DNA of 8,054 bases from Oscillospiraceae bacterium (GTDB taxonomy: Bacteria; Bacillota; Clostridia; Oscillospirales; Acutalibacteraceae). Below, piece after piece: positions 1-7,044 of this stretch. The notes under the pieces were generated by a model, which saw nothing but the letters and a program-made list of their open reading frames with translations, did no database searches and was not told the origin of the DNA. The stretch covers positions 1 through 8,054 of the forward strand of contig CACXFE010000039.1 of the NCBI GenBank assembly GCA_902766855.1, written 5' to 3'. Positions within the stretch are counted from its first letter, which is position 1. Each line of letters opens with the position of its first letter. A program made the position numbers and the translations under genes.

Positions 1-1020
1 CTGGAACTGGCTTTGTTAAAAACTCACTATTACGGCGGCATCAAGAAATACCAATGGGTTGCCATGCCGCTGGCACTGCACGGCGTTTTCGCTCTGAAAG
101 ACGGCACGGTGAAAGAGGTTTCCATCGGGGAAGAGCCGGAGGAGCCGAAGTTTGTGATCAACGATCTGCTTCCGCATTTGGCGGCCGAACAATCCAAAAG
201 AACATTGGCTGACGGGATCCGCGGCGAGGAACTCAATGTGTTGATCGGCAGTCATCCGTTTAAAGATGATAAGGGCAGCGAACTGGTCAAACTGAATGTG
301 TTAAAACTGCTTCATGAAAAATATGGGGTGACGGAGGAAGACTTCCTTTCCGCCGAACTGGAAATTGTGCCGGCGTACCATGCTTCGGATATCGGGTTTG
401 ACCGCTCGATGATCGGTGCTTACGGGCAGGATGACCGCGTATGCGCCTACCCGGCTTTAACGGCGATTCTGGAAGTGGAAAACCCGAAGAAGACCGCGAT
501 CGCGATCCTGACCGATAAAGAAGAAATCGGCTCTGTGGGAAACACGGGGTTGGAATCGGATTTCCTGCGCTTTGTGGTGGAAGACCTTGCCAAAATGCAG
601 GGGGGCGACGGAACGGTGGCGCTGCGAAATTCCAAGTGCCTTTCCGCGGATGTGAACGCCGCAAACGATCCTACTTTCCAGGATGTTATGGAGCGCCGCA
701 ACGCTTCCTACCTCAATCACGGTGTTGTGGTGACAAAATATACCGGGGCACGCGGAAAATCCGGCACATCAGACGCGTGCGCGGAATACACGGCGGAAGT
801 ACGCGCCATGATGGATAAAGCGGGCATCACCTGGCAGATCGGGGAACTCGGCAAAGTGGACGCGGGCGGCGGCGGAACGGTCGCCATGTTTATCGCCAAT
901 ATGGGTGTGGATGTGATCGACCTCGGCGTGCCGGTGCTTTCCATGCACGCGCCGTTTGAAACTACTGCGAAATTCGATGTTTATATGTGCTATCGCGCCA
1001 TGTTTGAATTTATGAAATAA
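1..1020 (+). CDS. M18 family zinc aminopeptidase, 5' end outside the window
   Basis: This is the C-terminal 339 residues of an M18 (aspartyl aminopeptidase/aminopeptidase I type) metallopeptidase, a cytoplasmic enzyme that removes N-terminal residues from peptides. The frame is open from base 1. M18 proteins usually have about 430-470 residues, so roughly 100-130 residues, including the first zinc-ligand histidine, lie upstream. Visible family blocks are GQDDRVCAY (bases 424-450, bridging Asp), TDKEEIGS (511-534, catalytic and metal-binding Glu pair), SADVNAANDP (643-672, metal-ligand Asp at 649) and SMHAPFE (940-960, final metal-ligand His at 946). All metal-site residues expected in this part are present, so the enzyme looks intact. 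The first in-frame start-like codon, TTG at 13, is internal and not a real start. The stop at 1018-1020 is followed 32 bases later by mnmE, so the two are probably co-transcribed. Family assignment is firm; substrate preference cannot be read from the sequence. Confidence 0.93.
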   Translation: MELALLKTHYYGGIKKYQWVAMPLALHGVFALKDGTVKEVSIGEEPEEPKFVINDLLPHLAAEQSKRTLADGIRGEELNVLIGSHPFKDDKGSELVKLNVLKLLHEKYGVTEEDFLSAELEIVPAYHASDIGFDRSMIGAYGQDDRVCAYPALTAILEVENPKKTAIAILTDKEEIGSVGNTGLESDFLRFVVEDLAKMQGGDGTVALRNSKCLSADVNAANDPTFQDVMERRNASYLNHGVVVTKYTGARGKSGTSDACAEYTAEVRAMMDKAGITWQIGELGKVDAGGGGTVAMFIANMGVDVIDLGVPVLSMHAPFETTAKFDVYMCYRAMFEFMK

Positions 1021-1037
1021 TGCCGCCTGTCGGCAAG

Positions 1038-1051
1038 AAAGGGGGAAGGGG
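1038..1051 (+). promoter_or_regulatory. Ribosome binding site that sets the mnmE start
   Basis: A purine tract AAAGGGGGAAGGGG lies directly before TTG 1053. AGGGGG at 1040-1045 leaves a 7-base spacer to that TTG. The in-frame ATG at 1020 overlaps the upstream stop codon and has no comparable purine tract in front of it. This favours TTG 1053 as the start. Confidence 0.7.
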
Positions 1052-1052
1052 T

Positions 1053-2414
1053 TTGCAGGAAAAAACCATCGCCGCAATTTCCACGGCACTCGGGGAAAGC
1101 GCGGTGGGGATGATCCGGATTTCGGGCAGCGAAGCGATCGCGGTTGCCGATCGGGTGTTTTGCGCTGTTTCCGGCAAGCCGCTTTCCTCCTTGAAAGGGT
1201 ACGCGGCGGCTTACGGCGAAGTGAAAGACGGGGAGCGCGTGATTGATGACGGAGTTGCTTTGGTCTTTCGCGCACCGAAAAGTTACACGGGGGAAGATGT
1301 GGTGGAAATCACCCTCCACGGGGGAAGGCTGCTTTTATTGGAAGCCCTTCGCCTGATTTTGGAAAACGGTGCAAAGCCCGCCGCCCCCGGTGAATTTACC
1401 AAGCGCGCCTTTTTGAACGGCAAAACCGATCTGACCAAAGCGGAAAGCATCATGGGCTTGATTTCTGCCAAATCATCCGCCGAACTGCGGCTGTCCCGTG
1501 CGGCGCATCTTGGGAAGATCAGCAAAAGTATTGCCGAAATTGAAGAACATCTGTTATTGCTTGACGCTTCGATTGCCGCTTTTTCGGATTATCCCGATGA
1601 AGAACTGGAAGGTGTAAGCCCCGCGCATTTTGCGGAGCATCTCGATTTTGCCGAAAACGCCCTTCAAAGGATGCTTTCTTCATATGAAGCAGGGCGCGTT
1701 CTGCGGGAAGGGGTTGAAACGGCGATCGTCGGGAAACCAAATGTGGGAAAATCCACGGTGATGAATTTGCTCAGCGGTACCGAGCGTTCGATCGTGACCG
1801 AGATCCCCGGCACCACGCGCGATGTGGTGGAAGAATCGGTGATTGCCGGCGGTGTTTGTCTGCGTTTGGCGGATACGGCCGGGATCCGTAAGACGGAGGA
1901 CGCCGTGGAAGCAATCGGAGTCAGCCGTGCGAAAAACCGGCTGGACACGGCGGAACTGGTTTTGGCGGTATTGGATGCAAGCCGTCCGTTGGATGAGGAC
2001 GACCGGGCGCTGCTTGCCGCCTTACGGGGGCGAACCTGCCTTGTGATCCTCAATAAAAACGATCTGCCCGAACAGATCGACCGCAAGGATCTGCAAGGCT
2101 TTTACACGGTGGAAACCTCCGCCCTGAACGGGGAAGGATACGAGGCGCTTTGTGCGGCGATCGGGAAGATCACCCACACCGCGGGGCTTGACCCGGACAG
2201 CGCGGTGCTGATGAATGAACGCCAACGCGCTTGCGCGGCAAAAGCATATGAAAGCATCAAAGAGGCAAAAAACGCGCTTGCTTCCGGCTTTACGACCGAC
2301 GCGGTGGGCGTTTGTGTGGATGATGCGCTGGCGGCGCTTTATGAATTAACGGGGAAACGTGTGACCAATGAGGTCGCGGAGGAGATATTTGAACATTTTT
2401 GTGTCGGAAAGTAA
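1053..2414 (+). CDS. mnmE: tRNA uridine-5-carboxymethylaminomethyl modification GTPase MnmE
   Basis: MnmE works with MnmG to install the carboxymethylaminomethyl group on the wobble uridine (U34) of certain tRNAs, using a K+-activated GTPase that dimerises through its G domain. From TTG 1053 the product has 453 residues, the normal family length, and opens with the typical TIAAISTALGESAVGMIRIS folate-binding domain start. G-domain motifs are in order: GKPNVGKS (residues 227-234, including Asn230 of the K+ site), TTRD (254-257), DTAG (274-277) and NKND (334-337), with a SAL G5 segment further on. The protein ends in CVGK (450-453), the family's catalytic C-terminal Cys motif. An in-frame ATG at 1020 would add 11 atypical residues and is less likely. 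Unlike many genomes, mnmG is not the next gene; a membrane acyltransferase is, 42 bases downstream with no terminator between. The identification is very secure. Confidence 0.98.
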   Translation: MQEKTIAAISTALGESAVGMIRISGSEAIAVADRVFCAVSGKPLSSLKGYAAAYGEVKDGERVIDDGVALVFRAPKSYTGEDVVEITLHGGRLLLLEALRLILENGAKPAAPGEFTKRAFLNGKTDLTKAESIMGLISAKSSAELRLSRAAHLGKISKSIAEIEEHLLLLDASIAAFSDYPDEELEGVSPAHFAEHLDFAENALQRMLSSYEAGRVLREGVETAIVGKPNVGKSTVMNLLSGTERSIVTEIPGTTRDVVEESVIAGGVCLRLADTAGIRKTEDAVEAIGVSRAKNRLDTAELVLAVLDASRPLDEDDRALLAALRGRTCLVILNKNDLPEQIDRKDLQGFYTVETSALNGEGYEALCAAIGKITHTAGLDPDSAVLMNERQRACAAKAYESIKEAKNALASGFTTDAVGVCVDDALAALYELTGKRVTNEVAEEIFEHFCVGK

Positions 2415-2456
2415 GATTTCCGGCTGATTTTAAGAGAAAGTGGTTGTGCGGTTTAC

Positions 2457-3899
2457 ATGGTCTTTTCAAGCCTGACATTTTTATTTTTATTCCTGCCGCT
2501 GAATTTTTTTACTTACCTGTTAGCGCGGGATATCAAAGCAAAGAATACGGTCATGCTGATCTTTTCTTTGATTTTTTACGCATGGGGTGAGCCGGTTTAT
2601 ATTCTCTTATTGGTGGGAATGACCTTTTTTGACTGGCTTTTGATGCTGTTGCTTTCCAAACATCGGAAAAGCGCGCTGCTTTCCAAATTGTTTTTGGCGG
2701 CGGCGGTCACCTTCAATTTGCTCTTGCTCGGAATTTTTAAATACGGCACCTTTGTCCTGTCCAATTTCCGGGCGATTTTCGGCGTACCCGAGGCGGTGCC
2801 GAATATTCTATTGCCGATCGGCATTTCCTTTTATACTTTCCAACTGCTGACTTACTGCGTGGATGTGTACCGCGGGGTTGTGCCGGCACAGCGCAGTTTC
2901 AAGTTATTGCTTCTTTATGTCAGTATGTTCCATCAATGTATCGCGGGGCCGATCGTGCGGTATCAGGATATCAGCGCGGAACTGGTTGACCGCCGCGCCA
3001 CCCATACCGATATTGCGGAAGGTATCAACCGTTTCTTAGTGGGACTTGCGAAAAAAGCCATTCTTGCCAACACCTGCGCCGAAATCGTTTCCAAATTACT
3101 GGCGCCGGACGGCGGCGATCTTTCGGTATTGGCAGAAAGAAGCGTGCTTTCCCTGTGGGTAGGCGCTTTGGCGTTTTCCATGCAAATTTATCTTGATTTT
3201 TCCGCTTATTCGGATATGGCTATCGGGATGGGGCGGATGATCGGGGTACATTATACCGAAAACTTCCGTTACCCTTATGTTTCAGCCTCTGTTTCCGAGT
3301 TTTGGCGCCGTTGGCATATCACTTTGGGGAGTTTTTTCCGGGATTACCTGTATATCCCGTTGGGCGGCAACCGCAAAGGCAAAGGCAGGACGATCTTCAA
3401 TCTGTTGATTGTTTGGGCATTGACCGGGCTTTGGCACGGTGCTTCCTGGAACTTTGTATTGTGGGGATTGTATTTCTTTGTGTTTATTGCTTTGGAAAAA
3501 CTTTTCCTCGGAAAACTGCTGGCAAAATGCAAAGTGGTTTCCCACCTTTATCTTTTGCTTGTCGTATACTTCGGGTGGGTCCTTTTTAAATTTGACCGCC
3601 TTGCCGATGTAGGCACGGTGTTCAGCGGGTTGTTCGGGCTGAACGGCAATCCCGTTTCGGATTTCGAAACGGTGACGACCGTGAAAAGTTATACCGTGAT
3701 TTTGCTCATCTGCGTACTGGCCTGCACGCCGCTTGTCAATCGGTTGATTTTGCTTTCGAAACGCGCGGCGGCAAAATCGCGTGTGGTTTTTGCGGCATAT
3801 GCCGTGCTGCAGTTTGTCCTGCCGATCGGGTTGCTGATCTTATCGGTCGCGGCGCTGGTAGGCAATAGTTATAATCCGTTCTTGTATTTCAGGTTTTAA
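2457..3899 (+). CDS. MBOAT family O-acyltransferase, AlgI type
   Basis: This 480-residue polytopic membrane protein belongs to the membrane-bound O-acyltransferase family (AlgI, PatA, DltB relatives). These proteins take acyl groups from a cytoplasmic donor and move them across the membrane for transfer to an extracellular glycan. The N-terminus MVFSSLTFLFLFLPLNFF and the following SLIFYAWGEP are typical of AlgI proteins. Later blocks are IAGPIVRYQDI, MQIYLDFSAYSDMAIGMG, the SEFWRRWHITLGSFFRDYLY segment with IPLGGNRKG, and LTGLWHGASWNF. The last holds the catalytic His of the family, here His327, close to the position of the AlgI catalytic His. Hydrophobic segments run through the whole protein. 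ATG 2457 gives the conserved N-terminus; the SD in front (GAGAAAGTGG) is weak and distant, so translation may depend partly on mnmE. The DHHW partner gene follows after 9 bases. Acetyl is the likeliest group; the acceptor polymer is unknown. Confidence 0.95.
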   Translation: MVFSSLTFLFLFLPLNFFTYLLARDIKAKNTVMLIFSLIFYAWGEPVYILLLVGMTFFDWLLMLLLSKHRKSALLSKLFLAAAVTFNLLLLGIFKYGTFVLSNFRAIFGVPEAVPNILLPIGISFYTFQLLTYCVDVYRGVVPAQRSFKLLLLYVSMFHQCIAGPIVRYQDISAELVDRRATHTDIAEGINRFLVGLAKKAILANTCAEIVSKLLAPDGGDLSVLAERSVLSLWVGALAFSMQIYLDFSAYSDMAIGMGRMIGVHYTENFRYPYVSASVSEFWRRWHITLGSFFRDYLYIPLGGNRKGKGRTIFNLLIVWALTGLWHGASWNFVLWGLYFFVFIALEKLFLGKLLAKCKVVSHLYLLLVVYFGWVLFKFDRLADVGTVFSGLFGLNGNPVSDFETVTTVKSYTVILLICVLACTPLVNRLILLSKRAAAKSRVVFAAYAVLQFVLPIGLLILSVAALVGNSYNPFLYFRF

Positions 3900-3908
3900 A
3901 GGGTGTTT

Positions 3909-5351
3909 ATGTTGAGTAAATCCAATCTTTCCAATTCAAAAAAGACAGCGCAAAAGGCTGTTCGGCGGCAGAAACAGTTGAATATTGTGTTTGTTCGCAC
4001 CGTGTTGTTTCTGTTCCTCGGCTTTTTTGTGCTTGCTTTGATTATTCCGCTGCGCCCGCGTTATTCGGAAACCGAAAAGCGGGAACTGGCCAAATTCCCG
4101 AAGTTCACGGCGGAATCCTTCTTTTCCGGGAAATATTTTGACGGGATCTCGGAATGGTATGCCGATACCTTTCCGTTTCGGGAACGGTTTGTTTCTTTAA
4201 ACGCGGCGCTTTCCTCGGTATACGGGAAAAGCGATGTGCGCATTCACGGCACGGTAGAACAGGGGGACGAAATCCCCGATGTGCCCCCCGCAAGCGAGCC
4301 GGAGCCGGTTTCCGAGCCGGAAACCGATGCTTCTTCCACCGACTCCTCGCAATCGTCCAAAACGGTATCCGATGAGGTTTCTTCGGTTGCTTCGGCGCCG
4401 GAATCCTCTTCGCAGAACAGCACTTCCTCCGCCGCCCCCGCACCGACAACGCAAGCGTTGGACGCATTGCTGATCAATGGGGACACGGCGTATGAATACT
4501 ATAATTTTGTGCGCCCGGTGGCGGACGGATATATTGCCACGGTAAACCGCGCGGCACAATTATTGAACGGCAAAGCCACGGTGTATGATATCATCGTGCC
4601 GACAAGCATGGGGATCACCGCGCCCGAAAGGCTGACGGCGACAGTCAATACTTCCGATCAGAAAAAAGCGATCGACTATATGTATGCCGGGATGCGCGGC
4701 GTGAAGACCGTGCCGCTCTACGATGTGCTGAAAGGCCATCGGGATGAATATATCTATTTCCGTACCGATCACCATTGGACGGCTTTGGGCGCCTATTATG
4801 CCTATTTGCAGTTGATGACGGTGAAGGACGCCGCCGCCGTTCCGCTTACTTCCTTTATTGAGCGGCCGTTCCCGGGGTATCTCGGCTCGTTCTATACCAC
4901 CAGTAAAAAACTGCCCCAGTTGGCGGCCAATCCCGATACGGTTTACGCTTATCAACCGCCTTCCACCAATGCCGCGCTGATTACCGACGCACCGGGAAAA
5001 TCCTTCAACGCGGACATCATTTCGGATATGACCAGATCCAGCGGGAAATATCTTACCTTTATTAAGGGCGATCATCCGCTGACCTATATCAAAAATCCGA
5101 CTTTGACGGATGGCAGCGTGTGTATTTTGATCAAAGAGTCTTTCGGAAACGCTTTTGCGCCTTTCCTTGTAGAGCATTATGAGCATTTGTATATCGTAGA
5201 TTATCGCTATATCGCAAAAGTGGATAATCGCGGCCTTGTGCAGTTCTGCAACGAAAAAGGCGGCACGACGACCGATGTGATCTTTATGAACAATATCTCC
5301 GCCACCCGTAACCGAAGCATTATGGGAAATTTGAGTGATTTTGTAAAATAA
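3909..5351 (+). CDS. Membrane-anchored DHHW/AlgX-like SGNH acyltransferase, partner of the MBOAT
   Basis: This is probably the extracellular enzyme that moves acetyl from the MBOAT partner onto a surface polysaccharide. From ATG 3909 it has 480 residues: a basic cytoplasmic tail (1-25, rich in Lys/Arg), one membrane segment (about 26-48), the SETEKRELAKFP region common in DHHW proteins, a low-complexity linker (118-181), and a C-terminal catalytic domain. The domain carries RTDHHWT, with Asp287 and His288/289 as the Asp/His pair known from AlgX and AlgJ, and KESFGN with Ser411 as the likely SGNH nucleophile. The set therefore looks catalytically complete. Start choice is between GTG 3903, ATG 3909 and TTG 3912; AAAGGG at 3898-3903, overlapping the MBOAT stop, suits ATG 3909 (5-base spacer) or TTG 3912 (8). 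The gene pair is almost certainly co-translated. The acceptor glycan cannot be deduced here. Confidence 0.9.
   Translation: MLSKSNLSNSKKTAQKAVRRQKQLNIVFVRTVLFLFLGFFVLALIIPLRPRYSETEKRELAKFPKFTAESFFSGKYFDGISEWYADTFPFRERFVSLNAALSSVYGKSDVRIHGTVEQGDEIPDVPPASEPEPVSEPETDASSTDSSQSSKTVSDEVSSVASAPESSSQNSTSSAAPAPTTQALDALLINGDTAYEYYNFVRPVADGYIATVNRAAQLLNGKATVYDIIVPTSMGITAPERLTATVNTSDQKKAIDYMYAGMRGVKTVPLYDVLKGHRDEYIYFRTDHHWTALGAYYAYLQLMTVKDAAAVPLTSFIERPFPGYLGSFYTTSKKLPQLAANPDTVYAYQPPSTNAALITDAPGKSFNADIISDMTRSSGKYLTFIKGDHPLTYIKNPTLTDGSVCILIKESFGNAFAPFLVEHYEHLYIVDYRYIAKVDNRGLVQFCNEKGGTTTDVIFMNNISATRNRSIMGNLSDFVK
4260..4451 (+). other. Acidic Ser/Pro-rich linker segment within the DHHW gene
   Basis: This segment encodes residues about 118-181 of the DHHW protein. 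By my count those 64 residues contain 18 Ser, 6 Thr and 12 Asp/Glu but only one basic residue, with a short SEPEPVSEPE repeat and an Ala/Pro-rich end. Such composition is typical of a disordered spacer. It lies in the presumed extracellular part, not far from the membrane segment, so it probably holds the catalytic domain away from the membrane within the cell wall. Ser/Thr richness would also allow glycosylation, which is speculation. Confidence 0.8.
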
Positions 5352-5386
5352 TATAGCAATATCTGTGATTCTGCTAATCCCGGCGT

Positions 5387-5415
5387 TTGTTTTTTCCCGG
5401 GAAATCCGGTATAAT
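5387..5415 (+). promoter_or_regulatory. Housekeeping sigma-type promoter for the nucleotidyltransferase-nagB operon
   Basis: A perfect TATAAT (-10) lies at 5410-5415 and TTGTTT (-35) at 5387-5392, separated by the optimal 17 bases. Transcription should begin near 5422, leaving a leader of roughly 27 bases that holds only the SD. It sits in the 97-base gap after the DHHW gene, the best place in the window for a new transcription unit. No terminator is seen upstream, so read-through from the first gene run is possible. Confidence 0.75.
5393..5404. repeat. Perfect 12-bp palindrome in the promoter spacer, candidate operator
   Basis: TTTCCCGGGAAA is a perfect inverted repeat that begins on the base after the -35 element and ends five bases before the -10. 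A bound dimeric repressor or activator there would contact the promoter directly. TCCCGG also occurs exactly 17 bases upstream at 5378-5383. The palindrome does not resemble the NagR/YvoA site of Bacillus, so no regulator is proposed. Chance occurrence is possible. Confidence 0.4.
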
Positions 5416-5436
5416 AACAAAGAATTTTCTAATAGT

Positions 5437-5442
5437 AGGAGG
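5437..5442 (+). promoter_or_regulatory. Consensus ribosome binding site of the nucleotidyltransferase gene
   Basis: AGGAGG, a full consensus SD, lies 6 bases before ATG 5449. It decides the start against the in-frame ATA/ATG-like codons from 5365 onward, which lie upstream of the predicted transcription start and have no SD. Confidence 0.9.
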
Positions 5443-5448
5443 ACGATC

Positions 5449-6330
5449 ATGAACGAACACATTACATTGGTTGTGATGGCAGCCGGAATGGGCAGCCGTT
5501 TCGGGGGGTTGAAGCAAATTGCCCCCATCGGTAAAAACGGAAAAATTTTGCTTGATTATTCGGTGTATGATGCGGTGAAAGCCGGGTTTGATAAAGTGGT
5601 TTTTGTAATCAAACACGCCATCGAAGAAGATTTTAAGGCTGTCATCGGGAAACGCATTGAAAAAATGGTGAAGACCGAATATGTTTTTCAGGAGATCGAC
5701 CGCTTGCCCGATGGGTTTACCTGCCCGCCCGGGAGGGAAAAACCGTGGGGAACCGCACACGCCATTCTTTGTTGTCAAGACACGGTGAAAGAGCCGTTTG
5801 CGGTGATCAATGCCGATGATTTTTACGGGAAATCCGCCTTCCGGCAAATGGCAGATTTTTTGCGGCACAACGAATCGGATTACGGGATGGTAGGGTTCCG
5901 CCTTGTCAACACATTAACGGAAAACGGCTCGGTTTCCCGTGGAGTGTGCGAAATTCAAAACGGCAAACTGAAAAGCGTGACCGAGCGCACGAAAATTGTG
6001 GATTGCCGCTACACGGAAGATGACGGCGCCACTTGGATCGCCCTGCCGCCCGACACGGTGGTTTCCATGAATTTGTGGGGATTAACGCCGGATTTCTTTG
6101 CCTATGCGCAGGAGGGATTCAAACGGTTCCTTGCCGAAAAAATTGATCAGCCGAAATCGGAATACTATCTGCCGAGTGTGATTTCCTCCTTGATTGAATC
6201 GGGGGAAAAGCAGGTGGAAGTGATGATCGCCGAAGAAAAGTGGTACGGTGTTACCTATAAGGAAGATAAAGACAGTGTTTCCGCCGCTATCATCCAAATG
6301 GAAGAAGACGGACTTTACGAGGGGTTATAA
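5449..6330 (+). CDS. Sugar-phosphate nucleotidyltransferase
   Basis: This 293-residue cytoplasmic protein has the nucleotidyltransferase fold that joins a sugar (or similar) phosphate to an NTP to give an activated NDP-sugar. The signature loop AAGMGSRFGGLKQ lies at residues 11-23, a variant of the usual GxGxR...PK loop. EKPWGTAHA (97-105) matches the base/sugar-contact region and NADDFYG (121-127) carries the metal-binding Asp pair. Further blocks are VSMNLWGL and, near the end, SEYYLPSVIS and WYGVTYKEDK. There is no left-handed beta-helix acyltransferase tail such as GlmU has, and the length fits a single-domain enzyme. The start at ATG 5449 is fixed by AGGAGG. nagB follows 3 bases after the stop, with its SD inside this gene, so the two are one operon and may share an amino-sugar pathway. 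The actual sugar and nucleotide cannot be read from sequence. Confidence 0.88.
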   Translation: MNEHITLVVMAAGMGSRFGGLKQIAPIGKNGKILLDYSVYDAVKAGFDKVVFVIKHAIEEDFKAVIGKRIEKMVKTEYVFQEIDRLPDGFTCPPGREKPWGTAHAILCCQDTVKEPFAVINADDFYGKSAFRQMADFLRHNESDYGMVGFRLVNTLTENGSVSRGVCEIQNGKLKSVTERTKIVDCRYTEDDGATWIALPPDTVVSMNLWGLTPDFFAYAQEGFKRFLAEKIDQPKSEYYLPSVISSLIESGEKQVEVMIAEEKWYGVTYKEDKDSVSAAIIQMEEDGLYEGL

Positions 6331-6333
6331 GAT

Positions 6334-7044
6334 ATGAAATTTATTACAGTTGATTCCTATGACAAAATGAGCCGCCAAGCCGCCAACATCATTTCAGCGC
6401 AAGTGATTATCAAGCCGGACAGTGTACTGGGGCTGGCAACCGGCTCCACGCCGATCGGCGCTTACAAACAGTTGATCAAATGGTATGAAAAAGGCGATAT
6501 TGATTTCAGCCGCGTCACTTCGGTGAATTTGGATGAATATGTAGGGCTGGACGGTCATGACGAGCAGAGTTATCGCTATTTCATGAATAAAAACTTTTTT
6601 GAACATATCAATATTGACCTTGACAATACCTATGTACCGAATGGGTGCGCGGTAGATTTACAGGGCGAAGGCAAAGCGTATGACGAGCATATCCGCCAAC
6701 TCGGCGGTATTGATTTGCAGTTGCTGGGGATCGGGCATGACGGGCACATCGGATTCAACGAGCCGGATGATTATTTCATTAAAAGTACCCATGTGGTCGA
6801 TTTGCATGAATCGACCGTCAAGGCCAATGCCCGCTTTTTTGCCAGTGAAGATGAGGTGCCCAAGCGCGCGATCACCATGGGCATGGTATCCATCATGCAG
6901 GCGAAAAAGATTTTGCTGATTGCCTCCGGCAAAGAAAAACGCGAGATCCTGGAAAAATCTTTTTACGGGCCGATCACGCCGAGAATCCCGGCCTCGATTT
7001 TGCAGCTGCATCACGATATCACCGTGATTTACAGTGAGAATTGA
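6334..7044 (+). CDS. nagB: Glucosamine-6-phosphate deaminase NagB
   Basis: NagB reversibly converts glucosamine-6-phosphate to fructose-6-phosphate and ammonia, linking amino-sugar catabolism to glycolysis. The 236-residue product matches the short Gram-positive class, which lacks the longer allosteric C-terminus of the E. coli enzyme. Motifs are ATGSTPIGAY (phosphate-binding loop), NLDEYVGL with catalytic Asp67, and LLGIGHDGHIGFNEP with Asp136, His138 and Glu143, the family's ring-opening and proton-relay residues. SASE-type divergence is absent; the active site looks complete. GAGGGG at 6319-6324, inside the preceding gene, gives a 9-base spacer to ATG 6334. The stop TGA overlaps the ATG of the next gene by one base. 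No nagA or sugar PTS gene is adjacent, unlike classic nag operons. Confidence 0.97.
   Translation: MKFITVDSYDKMSRQAANIISAQVIIKPDSVLGLATGSTPIGAYKQLIKWYEKGDIDFSRVTSVNLDEYVGLDGHDEQSYRYFMNKNFFEHINIDLDNTYVPNGCAVDLQGEGKAYDEHIRQLGGIDLQLLGIGHDGHIGFNEPDDYFIKSTHVVDLHESTVKANARFFASEDEVPKRAITMGMVSIMQAKKILLIASGKEKREILEKSFYGPITPRIPASILQLHHDITVIYSEN

Noticed and set aside
5354..5376. Imperfect dyad TAGCA ... TGCTA with inner ATC/GAT after the DHHW stop
   Set aside because: The stem has 5 plus 3 AT-rich pairs with a 2x2 mismatch and no T-run, so it is too weak for a terminator and no better than chance as an operator.
5365..5448. Longer start for the nucleotidyltransferase, adding 28 residues
   Set aside because: The extension covers the promoter and SD, and the conserved fold begins just after ATG 5449.
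4560..5528. Long open frame on the - strand (about 322 codons) across the DHHW gene and promoter
   Set aside because: It lies opposite a + strand gene with clear DHHW and Ser motifs, has no SD or recognisable domain, and is what codon bias of the sense gene produces.
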